Shown one piece after another: positions 1 through 9,304 of a DNA stretch of 12,252 nucleotides (position 1 is its first letter; every line of letters begins with the position of its first letter). The DNA lies in contig NWUY0300105987.1 in assembly GCA_004151065.3 (NCBI GenBank), forward strand, positions 8,748-20,999, given 5' to 3'. Under the pieces are notes generated by a model that saw only the letters and a list, made by a program, of their open reading frames with translations, had not been told where the DNA came from and did not search any database. The stretch is from Larix sibirica. Lineage: Eukaryota; Streptophyta; Pinopsida; Pinales; Pinaceae. The position numbers were made by a program, and so were the translations under genes.

Positions 1-416
1 ATATGTTGCATTGGATGTATAACGATAGCAAAAAGAAGACTAAAACTAACATGTGCCTCGATAAGAGGCCAAATAAGGCTCTCAAATTGCTCATTGGCCA
101 GAAGGGAATCGCACTCTCAAAAATTAGGATAAAACTTTTTGAATACTGTTCCTAGAGTAATACAATCGCCCAAAGTGATTTCTATAGTCCCTGCTACTTG
201 GGAGACTGGGCAGGGACTAATAAGACACTCCTTTTTAACACTATTTTCTAGTAATTTTATCTTTTTTTTACCAGAATTGAATCTTCTTTGAACCATTAGA
301 AATGTATTTACCAGCTCTACAACTTGCTATTGAAAGTTATTTCCAATTTTGCATATATTGGAAGTGATTTGCAAAATATAACATAGTTTTTTTTAAAGAA
401 GGGAGGAGGGGTGGAG
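1..416. other. Gene-free AT-rich flank
   Basis: I see no open frame, RNA gene or recognisable element here on either strand. The sequence is AT-rich with short homopolymer runs of T and A and a purine-rich patch (gggaggaggggtggag) near position 402-417. Confidence 0.5.
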
Positions 417-437
417 AGTTGATTCAATGAATCAACT
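417..437. repeat. 21-bp perfect palindrome
   Basis: The arms AGTTGATTCA and TGAATCAACT are exact reverse complements separated by a single A at 427. It follows directly after a purine-rich patch. A 10-bp perfect arm with a 1-nt centre could bind a dimeric protein or be chance. There is no gene beside it to regulate, so I assign no function. Confidence 0.5.
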
Positions 438-548
438 GTCCATTCCTCTACCAACTTCACTCTTTTTGCAATTTTTGAAAAAAAAATAAAATTTATTTTA
501 TAATTGAAAATCTTTTTATAAGGGATACAAATTTTCTATTATAATTTG

Positions 549-784
549 TTTTCTAATTCTTAACTTTTTTCTTCTTCCAAGTAATAACTTTGCCGAAAAC
601 TCTCTTCCCCATTATTCATGGATGATGGTAAACGTGGTATTTAACCATCGACCTTGATTATGGAAACTAGCCCCAAGGGGATAAAGAGAGTGGAGCCCAT
701 AACCTCCCCAACTTTGTAAGGAGAGATCTCACATCTAGCTCATCAGTGCTTGAGCTAACCCTTGGGGATTTTCTAATTCCTAAC
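549..784 (-). mobile_element. tRNA-derived SINE-like insertion with 16-bp target-site duplication
   Basis: Read on the minus strand, the element begins at about 768 with TCCCCAAGGG, then carries an A-box-like TTAGCTCAAGC (plus 748-758) and a degenerate B-box-like GGGCTCCACTC (plus 688-698). It ends in an A-rich tail (GAAGAAGAAAAAA, plus about 565-577). The body of about 204 bp (565-768) is bounded by two copies of a 16-bp sequence, ttttctaattcttaac at 549-564 and ttttctaattcctaac at 769-784, differing at one base. A Pol III-type promoter at the 5' end, an A-rich 3' end and a target-site duplication of this length are the standard signs of a SINE mobilised by LINE machinery. A box and B box match loosely, so the tRNA ancestry is less certain than the insertion itself. 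The short inverted CCCCAAGGG/CCCTTGGGG at 671-679 and 759-767 lies inside the element. An alternative is some other short retroposed RNA copy. Confidence 0.6.
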
Positions 785-865
785 ATAATTGTACAAGTTT
801 TCCAAATAAAAGATAGAATCCTTTTTTTTTTGAAAACTTGTATAAATACGTTGGGAATTAGAAAA
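769..865. repeat. Imperfect hairpin (MITE-like or fold-back element)
   Basis: The left arm (769-806) and right arm (829-865) are inverted repeats over about 37-38 bp with four mismatches and one single-base gap, around a loop of about 22 bp containing a run of T. Exact shared blocks are TTTTCTAATTCC at the outer ends and TACAAGTTTTC at the inner ends. The left outer end is also the 16-bp sequence duplicated by the adjacent SINE-like insertion, so the hairpin is older than that insertion. Its original left outer flank is now at about 538-564, where TTATAA also matches the right flank in inverse orientation. This looks like a small fold-back or MITE-type element. A microRNA precursor is possible by shape, but nothing in the sequence shows processing. 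Confidence 0.55.
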
Positions 866-1307
866 GGTTTATAACAACGTGGTTGTAGTGTCATTGATTA
901 CATCATTATAGCTCTCAAACCTCTTGATTGAGTTTTTTATTGGTACATGCCATCTTTTGGCGTCGAGTTTGCATTATCATTGTGTTTTCTTTGCATCATG
1001 GTGATGATGCTCAAATTACTAAAATATGCAATTCTTTTTTAGGTGGCCAGTGGGTTATGTTAAGTCTTGTTGTGTCATTTGTGCATTGTCTTGGTATCTC
1101 TCATGTGTCACATAAATACATTTTGTGTCCCATGTATCATTTTGGAGTCATTTAGTGCCATATCCGTATAGTGTTGTATATATGTTGTTATGAAGTGTTA
1201 TATATATAATGCTTTATGAAATCGTTGTTGTATCTACACACAATCCCGATGTCATTCTTTTAGGGAGTTCCGACCTATTGTTTACAAGAGTAAAATTTGT
1301 AGAACAT
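866..1307. other. Gene-free AT-rich stretch
   Basis: A 75-codon open frame runs at 928-1155 on the plus strand, but its composition (rich in F, I, V, H and C), the absence of any family motif and the surrounding AT-rich context make it a chance opening. Short TATATA runs occur near 1177-1208. I see nothing else. Confidence 0.45.
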
Positions 1308-1383
1308 GATGCGAATAATCATAAATTATCTATGAAGGGAATGATATAACTGGATGTGAATAATCATAAAGTCTCTGTGAAGG
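1308..1383. repeat. Imperfect direct repeat, about 31-bp unit
   Basis: The unit gatgYgaataatcataaa, continuing as a diverged t-tct-tgaagg, occurs at 1308-1339 and again at 1353-1383, about 45 bp apart. The first 18 bases differ at one position; the remainder is more diverged. It is a local duplication of no evident function. Confidence 0.5.
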
Positions 1384-4149
1384 TTGGAGGAGAGGAGAGA
1401 AAACAATAAGTTGGGTATGGAAATATTTAAAGGAAGTAATAACACCATATATTATACACCTTGACATAGTAAGAACATCACAATCAATGTAACAAGTGCA
1501 TTACAATACAGGATGATACATGTGTGTTTATGAAAATATGTTGTGCCACTGCTCCATCCAAATAAACTGCAGCTGAAAAATTTGGAAAATACGTCCCCAT
1601 GTAACTCATATTTTCTCTTCAAAGTTTAAGATAAATGTGGGTCCTTAAACTTTTCCCTAGATCTTGCTCCCTTTAATGATTCGTAAGAGGGAACAAAAAT
1701 ACTCATGCTTAAGTGCTCTATTTGCATTTATCCTTTGTCGAGGATTCATGGACTCTTATTTAGAAGGTTGAAGAGAGATGGGGAAATGATCTCCTGAAAA
1801 TCGATCCTTTTAGTATTTTTCTTGCACCACTTTTCTATTGAGACAAAATTTTCAAATGCAACTACATACAAATCCTACAATAAGTGCCCAAACCTTTATG
1901 ATAAATTCATTAGAAATCCATAAAACCTGTTTTTTTTTAAATATAAATTAAAAAAATAGATGAAAAATATAGCAAAGCGTGTTTGAAGGCCTAATTAGTA
2001 ACTCCTCAAATTATTATTAAACTGGAAATTCATAATAGGCAAAGAAATCTCATGATCATGAAGCTTAGCCGATCTCCATACTTCTTCCTTACCACACATT
2101 TTCATATTTTGTTTGACAACTCTATAGTCCAATAAGACTAAGGATTTGTCAAAAACAAAAAAAATAGAATTTATACGTGTTGTTATGAGAAATTCCTTGA
2201 TTATAAACTAATGTTTCAAGAAATAGTTTAAAACTAATATATGCTACTCAATGTTAGTGCCTAGGAATGGAGCCTCCACAACCATGAAATAAATCATTGC
2301 TTCAATATCACAAATAATGTCTTTATAGTGGAGGTGTCAAAGAACAAATCCTTAATAAATCTTTTTTGCAAGCGTCCAAGATTTAACTTCCTGGAGTTGA
2401 TGTTCCTCCCTCATCAAAGAAACTCAATACATGGATGTGTAATGAATGGCCTACCATTAGAGAAACTTGAGTGGACCACTGCACCATGGGAACATTAGAG
2501 TCCATACAAATCCACTTCATATGGCTGCCTTGGACATGTTAGGTTAGAAAATTCATAGAAAGCAAGTTCAGTGTAACATCAACTTCACACTCATGGCATG
2601 CATGACTACAAAAATATTCGGAGTGTGTGAAAGTTGTATGGTTTTCAAATCTTTTTTCACATCATCATCGTACCATTGCCATTTTCAATGAGGAAGCAAA
2701 AAATCTCACAAATCCTACAAATATTTTACATCGTGGTGTATTTTCATTGTATATAGCGAGAGGCAATTTGAATGGATCCGTCATTTTTTATTTTAGTCAT
2801 ACATGCTATGGTTCCATCTAAAATTTGGCAAAGGAAATAAAAAATCCATCCAAGAGTCGTCCCATTGGAGTCTTGAATGCTGTCATTGTTAACCTACTCT
2901 TCTATCTTGTGCACTTCATAGCACTGTGCTTCCTTGCCTAATTTTTCTTTGCTCGTTGTTTAATGAAATTTGAGATTTGATTCCTCTAGGATCAACACCT
3001 TTTCGTCCTACTTCCTTCTAATGATGATGGTTCGTTAAAATACATGGGTAAATAGTTATGCTGTGTTGTTAGAAAGTTGTATACTAGTGATTTGTTAATC
3101 CCTTCTCTAATAAAGTTGAATTTTTTATATCATTGGACCTACGGTAAGAGAAGATAATGTTGTGGGTTGATTCTTGTTTTTATTATCATTGGAGCTTGGA
3201 GGAAATTTGGATAAGTGTACATACTTTTTGATACTTTGTTTTAGTAGATGTACTATCTCTTTCATTTGGTTATCTTTATTTTCATCTTTCCCATCACTTA
3301 CAAAGATGAAAATTGTTATGCTTATTTGGACAACAAAGTCTTACTAAGCTTGATCTCTCTTCTTCAATCAAACAACACAGACACTGAATTGACAAGTGAA
3401 ACATTTCAAAGTCTGCAAGTAAATGTTTACTAGAAGAGTACCAATCATTAGTCTTAGTTAACTTGTACTCAATTAAAAATAAATTTAGTGTTTTGGATTT
3501 CATATTGGTTAGGTCTTTCTCACCAAGTCTGGGTTACCAAGGTTAGTAAATTTGCATAGTTACAATGTCCCCAAGTATATTATTACCCTCAAGACATGTT
3601 CATGGAATCCGTTAAGGCGACAATTCCCAACATGATCTTGTTGACACACAATTAGATTCAATCGAAGCTTGCTTGGCTTGTTTTAAGCTCCCTAACTTTT
3701 GGCCTTTGGGTAGGCTATCCTAGACTTATTTTTGAGTTTCAAAACACTCCCCAATCAACAAAGTACATGTCCAGGATGATTAAGTCAAATTTCGTCAAAA
3801 TAAGCACAATTTGCAAGAAAATCAACGTTGATTCCTTTTTTTGGTCAATGTGTGGGCTCAACAAAAGTGAAGTGATGCATAGAATGTACAAGGGATTCTG
3901 ATGATTTTTCAAAATATTTTTAGCCTTAGAAAATGTTTCATATATTAGTTTCTACAATTATCCATACATGATTTGTTTGTAATGCTACCTATCACTTTTT
4001 TAAATTTATTTTAATCAATAATGCCAATTTTTTGATGTTACTGTGAGATACATGTCATGAAAATTTCTACATTGTTCAAGCGAGGCAAAGTGCTTTCAAT
4101 ATGTTTTCTATATTTTTTACAATAATTACAATTGACATATCAATGCTAA
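1384..4149. other. Long gene-free region, degraded AT-rich DNA
   Basis: I found no gene with a recognisable product in this stretch. Open frames of 61-69 codons at 2627-2821 (+), 3248-3433 (+) and 3294-3503 (-) overlap or contradict one another and have no family motif. The right part (about 4030-4140, minus strand) sits where the C-terminal GIY-YIG endonuclease of the neighbouring Penelope-like element would lie. A short stretch reading LPRLNNVEIFMTCIS is faintly reminiscent of the start of that domain, but the YIG and later motifs are not visible, so I do not extend the element into it. Confidence 0.4.
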
Positions 4150-5420
4150 ACAATGGATAACAAAACATGGAAACACCTAATAATACGACATTTGAAGGAA
4201 GTTATGGTATGATTCCTTTTGAGTATAGCAAATGTTTTACCAATAATGCCATAATGTAGGGTAAGGAGGTTGTAACCCCCTCCAAATACTTGTTGTGATT
4301 GATGGGCTGAGAGCTCGACCCAAATTTCTGAATGACTTTTCACTATGCCATTCATTGTAACCAATGATTTGGAAGACCTCATATAAGTGGTATTTCTTCT
4401 GCTTGGGATGCTCTTTGCTAGAAATCCTACAACCCCTTATAACTATTGTACTGATGACACCCATTTTTTGAGTAGGGAAATAATTAGATTTTGCGTGAAT
4501 ATAATTTTGTGTATGGGTTTTCTTTTGTAAAATTCATGAGATAATGTCCCTTTCGGTTTCCTCATGACCAACACATTGAGGAAAGGGGTGCTTCCATTTT
4601 CCTCTACCTCGATGATAAACTTGATGTGCTCCAATGAATTATTCAAGTGATTTAAAAAAATCTAAGTAATTTGTCATCCCATGCAACCATTTTTGGTAAT
4701 GCCAACTAACCTCTCCCATTAGTTTTGCTTGAGAGGGTAGACACAATGATTTTTCTCCGCATGTGCTCCATAAATAAGTTAGGTACTATGGGAAATATCT
4801 CACTGACCCCATGGGCACACCACTTGTATGTTCATAAAACTCTCTTTAAGAACTAAGTAATGTAGAGTGGAGGAGGACTTCATCTAATCTATCTATTTCA
4901 AGATCTACATGACTTCACTGACAATTGAGACAACTTCATCTCTATCGAGAGAGATTTTTGCACGATTTTTGTAAGCAAGAAAATGTCAAATCTCATGATG
5001 ATGTCTTGAGACTCCATCCTCTCATTTTTAATCATATTGATGAAGTTACTTGAATCATTGATATAGAACTCAATAAGTCCCACTAATGACTTAATCATTC
5101 TTGCAATATACTTAGCAAGTTCATAAGTATCATTGTGAGCTAATCATATTAACTTCAAGCCTCAATGAAATGCCCTCTTTATGGATTTTAGTGATCCATA
5201 GATTCTTTGAGTTACTACACAACATGGGTAATTTGGTTTTGATGTATCCATCTAGATTAGACTCATAATGACTATTTTTACCTCCTTCGTTACCTTATTG
5301 AGTGGGTTTCTATTAAGGCTTCTATAACTTCCACTCAAGGAGAGGTAGTTTGTGATTTTCATGATGTAATCAACCATATTAAAAAATATGGTGGCCCTCA
5401 TGCACCATGAAAATTATGAT
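4150..5420 (-). mobile_element. Decayed Penelope-like retroelement, reverse transcriptase region
   Basis: Penelope-like elements copy themselves with a reverse transcriptase (RT) related to telomerase. Reading the minus strand from high to low coordinates and changing frame several times, I can follow RT landmarks in the right order. These are: IIIFM (5406-5420; family IILPADKG region); DYIMKITNYL and GSYRSLNRNPLNKVTKEVK (about 5371-5278); QRIYG (5195-5209) and KIHKEGISLR (5160-5189), the hallmark YGLPKIHK-G-PLRPI motif; ELAKYIARMIKSLVGL and NDSSNFI (about 5125-5035); IMRFDIFLLTK (about 4995-4960); FYEHTSGVPMGS (about 4804-4840); NLFMEHMRRKII (about 4780-4745); EVEENGSTPFLNVLVMRKP then HEFYKRKPIHK (about 4605-4505); and a thumb-like ISSKEHPKQ...VFQIIGYN and ILKRNHTITSFKCRI (about 4430-4180). 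At the catalytic motif the aligned reading is WERLVGIT (4695-4718), where the family has a Tyr-x-Asp-Asp box. Both Asp are absent in this reading, and stops and frameshifts are many, so the copy is dead. The upstream N-terminal part and the GIY-YIG nuclease are not recognisable. Best fit is the conifer 'Dryad' type, by host context; this needs a phylogeny. Confidence 0.85.
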
Positions 5421-7114
5421 GTTGTTGTTACTTGTCTCAATGATGCACTATGATAGTATATTCAAAACATTAACAAGATGATGAACACTATGGATATTCT
5501 ATAAAACTAACTCATAACGATAACTACATAAATCTCTAACAAAATGTACGTTTTGGGGGATGTGCATGTGCTAGAATCTCAAACTAACTATAATGAACAA
5601 TTTTGGGGTTTATAAAAAAACAATTTTACAAAATTTAATAGTTTTGGGGTCTATGAAGAAAATATAATTCATGAAAGTTCACAACATTTGGGTATAATAA
5701 AAATGATAATTTTGTGGGTCAATTTCATGAAAATCAATAATAGACTAAAAGTAATAGATATTTAATGAAATTAGTGTTGAACCATGGTTTGAGGAAAATA
5801 CCAAAGTTTCTCCCAAAATCATGGTAGAATAGTCTCCATTATTGTGCATTATCAAAATTGACAACAAAAAACATTTGCAACAAAGGTACCATAAATGGTT
5901 TGTACTACTTAGTAGTAATCCATTTGAGAGGTGTGCTAGAACTTAGATACATTCCATTAAATCTACAAATTAGTGTGTTGTTTAAGTAGTGTTGGATTGC
6001 CTTAGTAATAACGAGCAACTCCATCTTCAAATCTAGGATTTATTTGAGCTCTCCATAATAAAAGTGCTTGAATATGTCTTAAGATCCATAGGAGACAAGG
6101 ATTTATTTTGGACTTCTTATTTCAAAGATGGAGATCTAAGGGAGAGGTCACCTCACTACTTGAACTACTTCTCTATGAAGATATAATACCAATGAAAGGG
6201 TGGATTTTTTCTTAATTTTATAATCAACAAGCTTAGGGTGCAATTTCCTTCTATTTGTCAACTAGAGAAGACCAATATTCGATGGATAGCTAAGGTACAC
6301 TACTTATATTTCATTTTATCCTTAACATTGGTGACAAAATTCGAGCTCTCTACCTCTAGAGTCATAATTGCCTAGAGAGGGGTTTTACAAAGATTTGTGT
6401 ATCCGTTCTCTGATTGAAACCAAGATTTGTTCACTATCATTTTGTCAAATAGTTTGGAAGCATCCATGCAATGCTTGTAAACATTTTTTTTAATGGTTGA
6501 CATGTATTCTCCTATCTTTGGCACATTTACACAATCTATAGACAAGTATCACTGTAACCCAAATTTGCAACTCATAATTTTGATGGAGTCTCTAGTAGCA
6601 ACCAACTTGTATTCCTTTAGCCTATATGTAGTCTAGAGTTTATTTGGCATGTGCATTCTCTGCCTTGGAAATGTAGTCGATGCACCCTCCATTCCGAAGA
6701 AAAATAGTAACACTCGACAGTCCTAATGCATGAATCATCACTTGTCACCACAACCACTTTTCCCTTCAGTTATTTTAGGCTTGTAATACAGTGCCATTGG
6801 AAAGGGCCTCAACACCATTAAATACTCTAACCCTAATTGCATTTCCATTAATTCTCCATACTTGAAACAACATTATCTCATGATAGAAGTTGAGCAACCC
6901 TTTTATCTCCACATCTGTTACCAAGCTCTAACCATTGCTCTAAAATGTACCCCAATACAAATTGCAAGTGCAAAAGCATGAGTGTATGCCATTAGTACTA
7001 GCCACACTTAATGGCAAGGTAAGGGTCCCATCATAGAGGAAATGATCATTGACAAAGCCAAATAATGTAAAATAAAAAAATTCAAAATTATTTCTTGAAT
7101 ATACACAACAAGTA
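5421..7114. other. Gene-free region upstream of the Penelope-like fossil
   Basis: This stretch should hold the 5' part of the retroelement if it was ever full length, but I recognise no N-terminal PLE motif on the minus strand. It contains weak repeats around TTTTGGGG (listed separately). On the minus strand between about 6350 and 6680, one frame reads fairly openly with few stops (for example MSTIKKNVYKHCMDASKLFD). I cannot assign it to any family and treat it as unexplained. No RNA gene is seen. Confidence 0.4.
5551..5725 (+). repeat. Degenerate TTTTGGGG-centred repeat cluster
   Basis: The motif TTTTGGGG or close variants recurs at 5551, 5601, 5642, 5687 and 5710, at spacings of about 50, 41, 45 and 23. 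The two best copies (5597-5640 and about 5638-5680) share the pattern A-TTTTGGGGTYTATRAARAAAA. The plus strand in this patch reads, with frame changes, as N/Q/F/G/Y-rich peptide pieces (NEQFWG, NSFGVYEEN, FVGQFHENQ). That could be a worn-down low-complexity tail of a retrotransposon gag protein, or simply the consequence of the DNA repeat. Confidence 0.3.
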
Positions 7115-7170
7115 TCTATACTTAACCTTTAAACTTAATGTGTCTATACTTAGACTTTAAACTTAATGTC
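7115..7170. repeat. Tandem duplication, 28-bp unit, two copies
   Basis: The copies at 7115-7142 and 7143-7170 share tctatactta and ctttaaacttaatgt and differ at only three positions. They are adjacent with no spacer. This is a simple local tandem duplication in AT-rich DNA. Confidence 0.8.
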
Positions 7171-7860
7171 AAATATAAAAATAGTATCTACAATTATATA
7201 TCAATTCTATAAATCATATCAAGTAATATATTAATATGTCAACTTTATGCATATCTAATTAAGTAATTCATATAAGTGCACTCATTTCTTTTCCTCCACA
7301 TAATGCTTTTATATTTTATCATTCTCTTTCTCTCTAGTCATCGCATAGTGCATTAACTTTCAAAGTTGTCCCTTATCTTTTGCATTTTTTAATAATAATT
7401 CCTATCAACAACCTTTGACATGAAATATTTCCCTAAAGAATTGTCAAATTTATTTATTAAATATTCTCATATTGACCCAAGTTGCATATAACAACATATG
7501 TATATAGACATGTTGTGCTCCTCATAAAAATTTCAAGAGCGACCTTCATGTATAGTACTTGACACATATTTGCAAAGGGTACATCCCACTAGAAATCGAG
7601 TCAAAGATGGAGACTCTTGGGGTAGCTCTTGTAGTGTAGCAAAGCAATGTACCCCACATGACATTTTCATAAAATTATTCTTTTTGATTACTAGATGATT
7701 TTTCATAACCTACCTTTATGGACTTAGGCACTTGCTAATTTTACATTGGTTATGGTAGGCTCTCCATTACAAATTATTATTATAGTGATATAACACGAGT
7801 ACTTTGTCTTGTAATTGCTTTTAAAATTATGATAGTTATGCATGTGATGTTTGAAATGAA
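7171..7860. other. Gene-free AT-rich stretch
   Basis: No open frame, RNA gene or mobile-element motif is recognisable. A short imperfect inverted repeat (acaacat ... atgttgt, about 7490-7516) could fold into a weak stem but has no terminator or miRNA-like context. Confidence 0.45.
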
Positions 7861-8086
7861 TTTTTTTATGAGTATGATTGTCATTTATTTGATACGTTTA
7901 AATTATGTTTTGTAAGATTTTGTGATGTATCTGCCAATTGAGTGTATTTAGACCAATTGAGTGTATTTAGAGTGATTATGATTTTTTATAAGTATGATTG
8001 TTATTTATTTAATATATTATAAATTATAGAGTGATTATGATTTTTTATAAATATGATTGTTATTTATTTAATATATTATAAATTAT
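7861..8086. repeat. Tandem repeat, 59-bp unit (two close copies and one diverged copy)
   Basis: Copies at 7969-8027 and 8028-8086 are 59 bp each, directly adjacent, and differ at a single base (ataaGtatg versus ataaAtatg). A third, more diverged copy of the inner part lies at about 7861-7906 and shares the tatgattgt-atttatttgata core and the following aaattatgtttt. The flank aaattatgtttt also follows the last copy, so the diverged copy and the pair come from one ancestral unit. The near identity of the pair shows the second duplication is recent relative to the first. Confidence 0.85.
7934..7971. repeat. 19-bp perfect tandem duplication
   Basis: The sequence ccaattgagtgtatttaga occurs twice head to tail at 7934-7952 and 7953-7971 without a mismatch. 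It sits between the diverged and the close copies of the 59-bp repeat and overlaps the start of the first close copy by three bases. It is probably a replication-slippage product. Confidence 0.85.
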
Positions 8087-8480
8087 GTTTTCTCATTTTT
8101 TTAATTGTATATAACGTTATCATTTTTACTAAAATTTTATTTTCATAAATGATATCTTGATATATTTTATAATATATTGAAATCACATAATTGTTATGTA
8201 TATCTTTCTAAAAGTTAACTATAATTGAAATATAATTAATATAACATGCCTCACGTACCTCCAAGTCCATTTCATCAAGAGTAATCATTAAACTTTTGAG
8301 ATTAATATCTTAGATTTGGAGATAATATTGTTTTCAAAATTGGTTAAAGTAAAAATAAAATCTTAAACAATTTTAAAATCTAAAAAATAAATATATCAAT
8401 ATTTGAATTAAGAAGTTTGACAAAAGAAAGTATATCAATATTTGTATAAGCCATAGACAAAAGGTTTTTTATTTATTTAT
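8087..8480. other. Gene-free, very AT-rich stretch
   Basis: Only low-complexity A/T sequence is visible. No open frame with a recognisable motif occurs on either strand. Confidence 0.45.
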
Positions 8481-8583
8481 GTGAATAATAAGGTATTTAG
8501 AAAAGAATTACCAATTTTTTTGGATTAAGATTAAAAGTTTGAATCTAAGTGAATAATAAGGTTGTAAGAAAAGAGTAATCAAT
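8481..8583. repeat. Imperfect direct repeat, 35-bp unit
   Basis: The unit beginning gtgaataataaggt and ending in aaaaga-ta-caat occurs at 8481-8515 and 8549-8583, 68 bp apart. A further gtgaataa lies near 8611. The minus-strand open frame of 64 codons over 8508-8702 is rich in L, I and Y because it reads through this A/T sequence; I do not regard it as a gene. Confidence 0.55.
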
Positions 8584-8677
8584 CTTATGAAAGTTAGGGT
8601 ATAATAAGATAAGTGAATAAGAGAGTATAATAAAATAAGAAGCTTTGGAAGTGAAATTAAATATATAATAAAAGTAA

Positions 8678-8695
8678 GTTTTTTAATTAAAAAAC
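8678..8695. repeat. 18-bp perfect AT palindrome
   Basis: The sequence gttttttaattaaaaaac is its own reverse complement. In DNA this AT-rich such palindromes are common, and I assign no function. Confidence 0.6.
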
Positions 8696-9147
8696 ACATC
8701 ATTAATTTTCTTAATGAATCTAAGATTTTAAAATTAGAAAATCTTTAAATTACTTATATTTTTTATAAGCTACATTACCTATGTTGTTTGAATATTGTTT
8801 TTTAGTTAATATCAAAATAAGTATATTAATAATAATAAAATTTAGAAAAAAAAACTATTCTCCTTCTAAAATCAGGATCTTCAAATATACTTTGTAAAAC
8901 ATGTGAAAGAAATATAATGAAATATTATATATTTATTTAAAAACTAAGCAACAATCTTATTCATATGGCAATCAATCGTTTACTATATTGGTAGAAAACA
9001 CCCTGCTTTATAACTATCCCATTAATACAAAAATGATGAAAAACCATGAAAAAAATAAAACCCCACCTCCACATACCAAAGGTAATAACAATATATTTGC
9101 TTTAAAAAACAAATGAAAAAAACCGAAGAACAAGAAAACATATATAT
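8696..9147. other. Gene-free AT-rich stretch
   Basis: Nothing recognisable on either strand. Several A-runs and T-runs are present. Confidence 0.45.
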
Positions 9148-9304
9148 TCTCTACTTAACCGTACACCAACATAAAGGCCATATAAAAGTATATCAACTTG
9201 TTTGGTCTAAAGAAAAATTGGCGAAGCCTATAAACGAAGTAGTGTCTTCTCAACCGTACAAGAATATAAAGGGAATATACATATATCAACTTTTTTGGGG
9301 CTAA
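9148..9304. repeat. Diverged direct repeat, about 60-bp unit
   Basis: Copies at 9148-9210 and 9245-9304 share the ordered blocks caaccgtaca or taaccgtaca, atataaag or acataaag, tatatcaactt and ttTggKctaa, with several substitutions and small indels. They are about 97 bp apart. A 63-codon open frame (9113-9304, plus) spans both copies; the repeat peptides (VYQLVWS and IYQLFWG) arise from the DNA duplication. I see no start context or family motif that would make it a gene. Confidence 0.6.

Noticed and set aside
735-756. CTGATGAG on the minus strand, like the core of a hammerhead ribozyme (such ribozymes occur in Penelope-like elements)
   Set aside because: No GAAA box follows at a suitable distance and no stems can be drawn. 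It lies inside the SINE-like element, far from the PLE fossil.
2640-2690. Minus-strand YDDDV reading that resembled a Copia reverse transcriptase active site
   Set aside because: No other Copia RT motif is found in order on either side, and stops interrupt the alternative frames.
2627-2821. 64-codon plus-strand open frame
   Set aside because: No motif, no coding-like composition, and length within chance expectation for the window.
3248-3503. Overlapping open frames on opposite strands (61 and 69 codons)
   Set aside because: They contradict each other, are rich in L, F, S and I, and match no family.
4451-4483. CTGATGA ... GAAA on the plus strand inside the PLE region, another hammerhead-like pattern
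   Set aside because: The bases between the two boxes do not form a stem II, and it is on the strand opposite to the element, inside the RT coding part.
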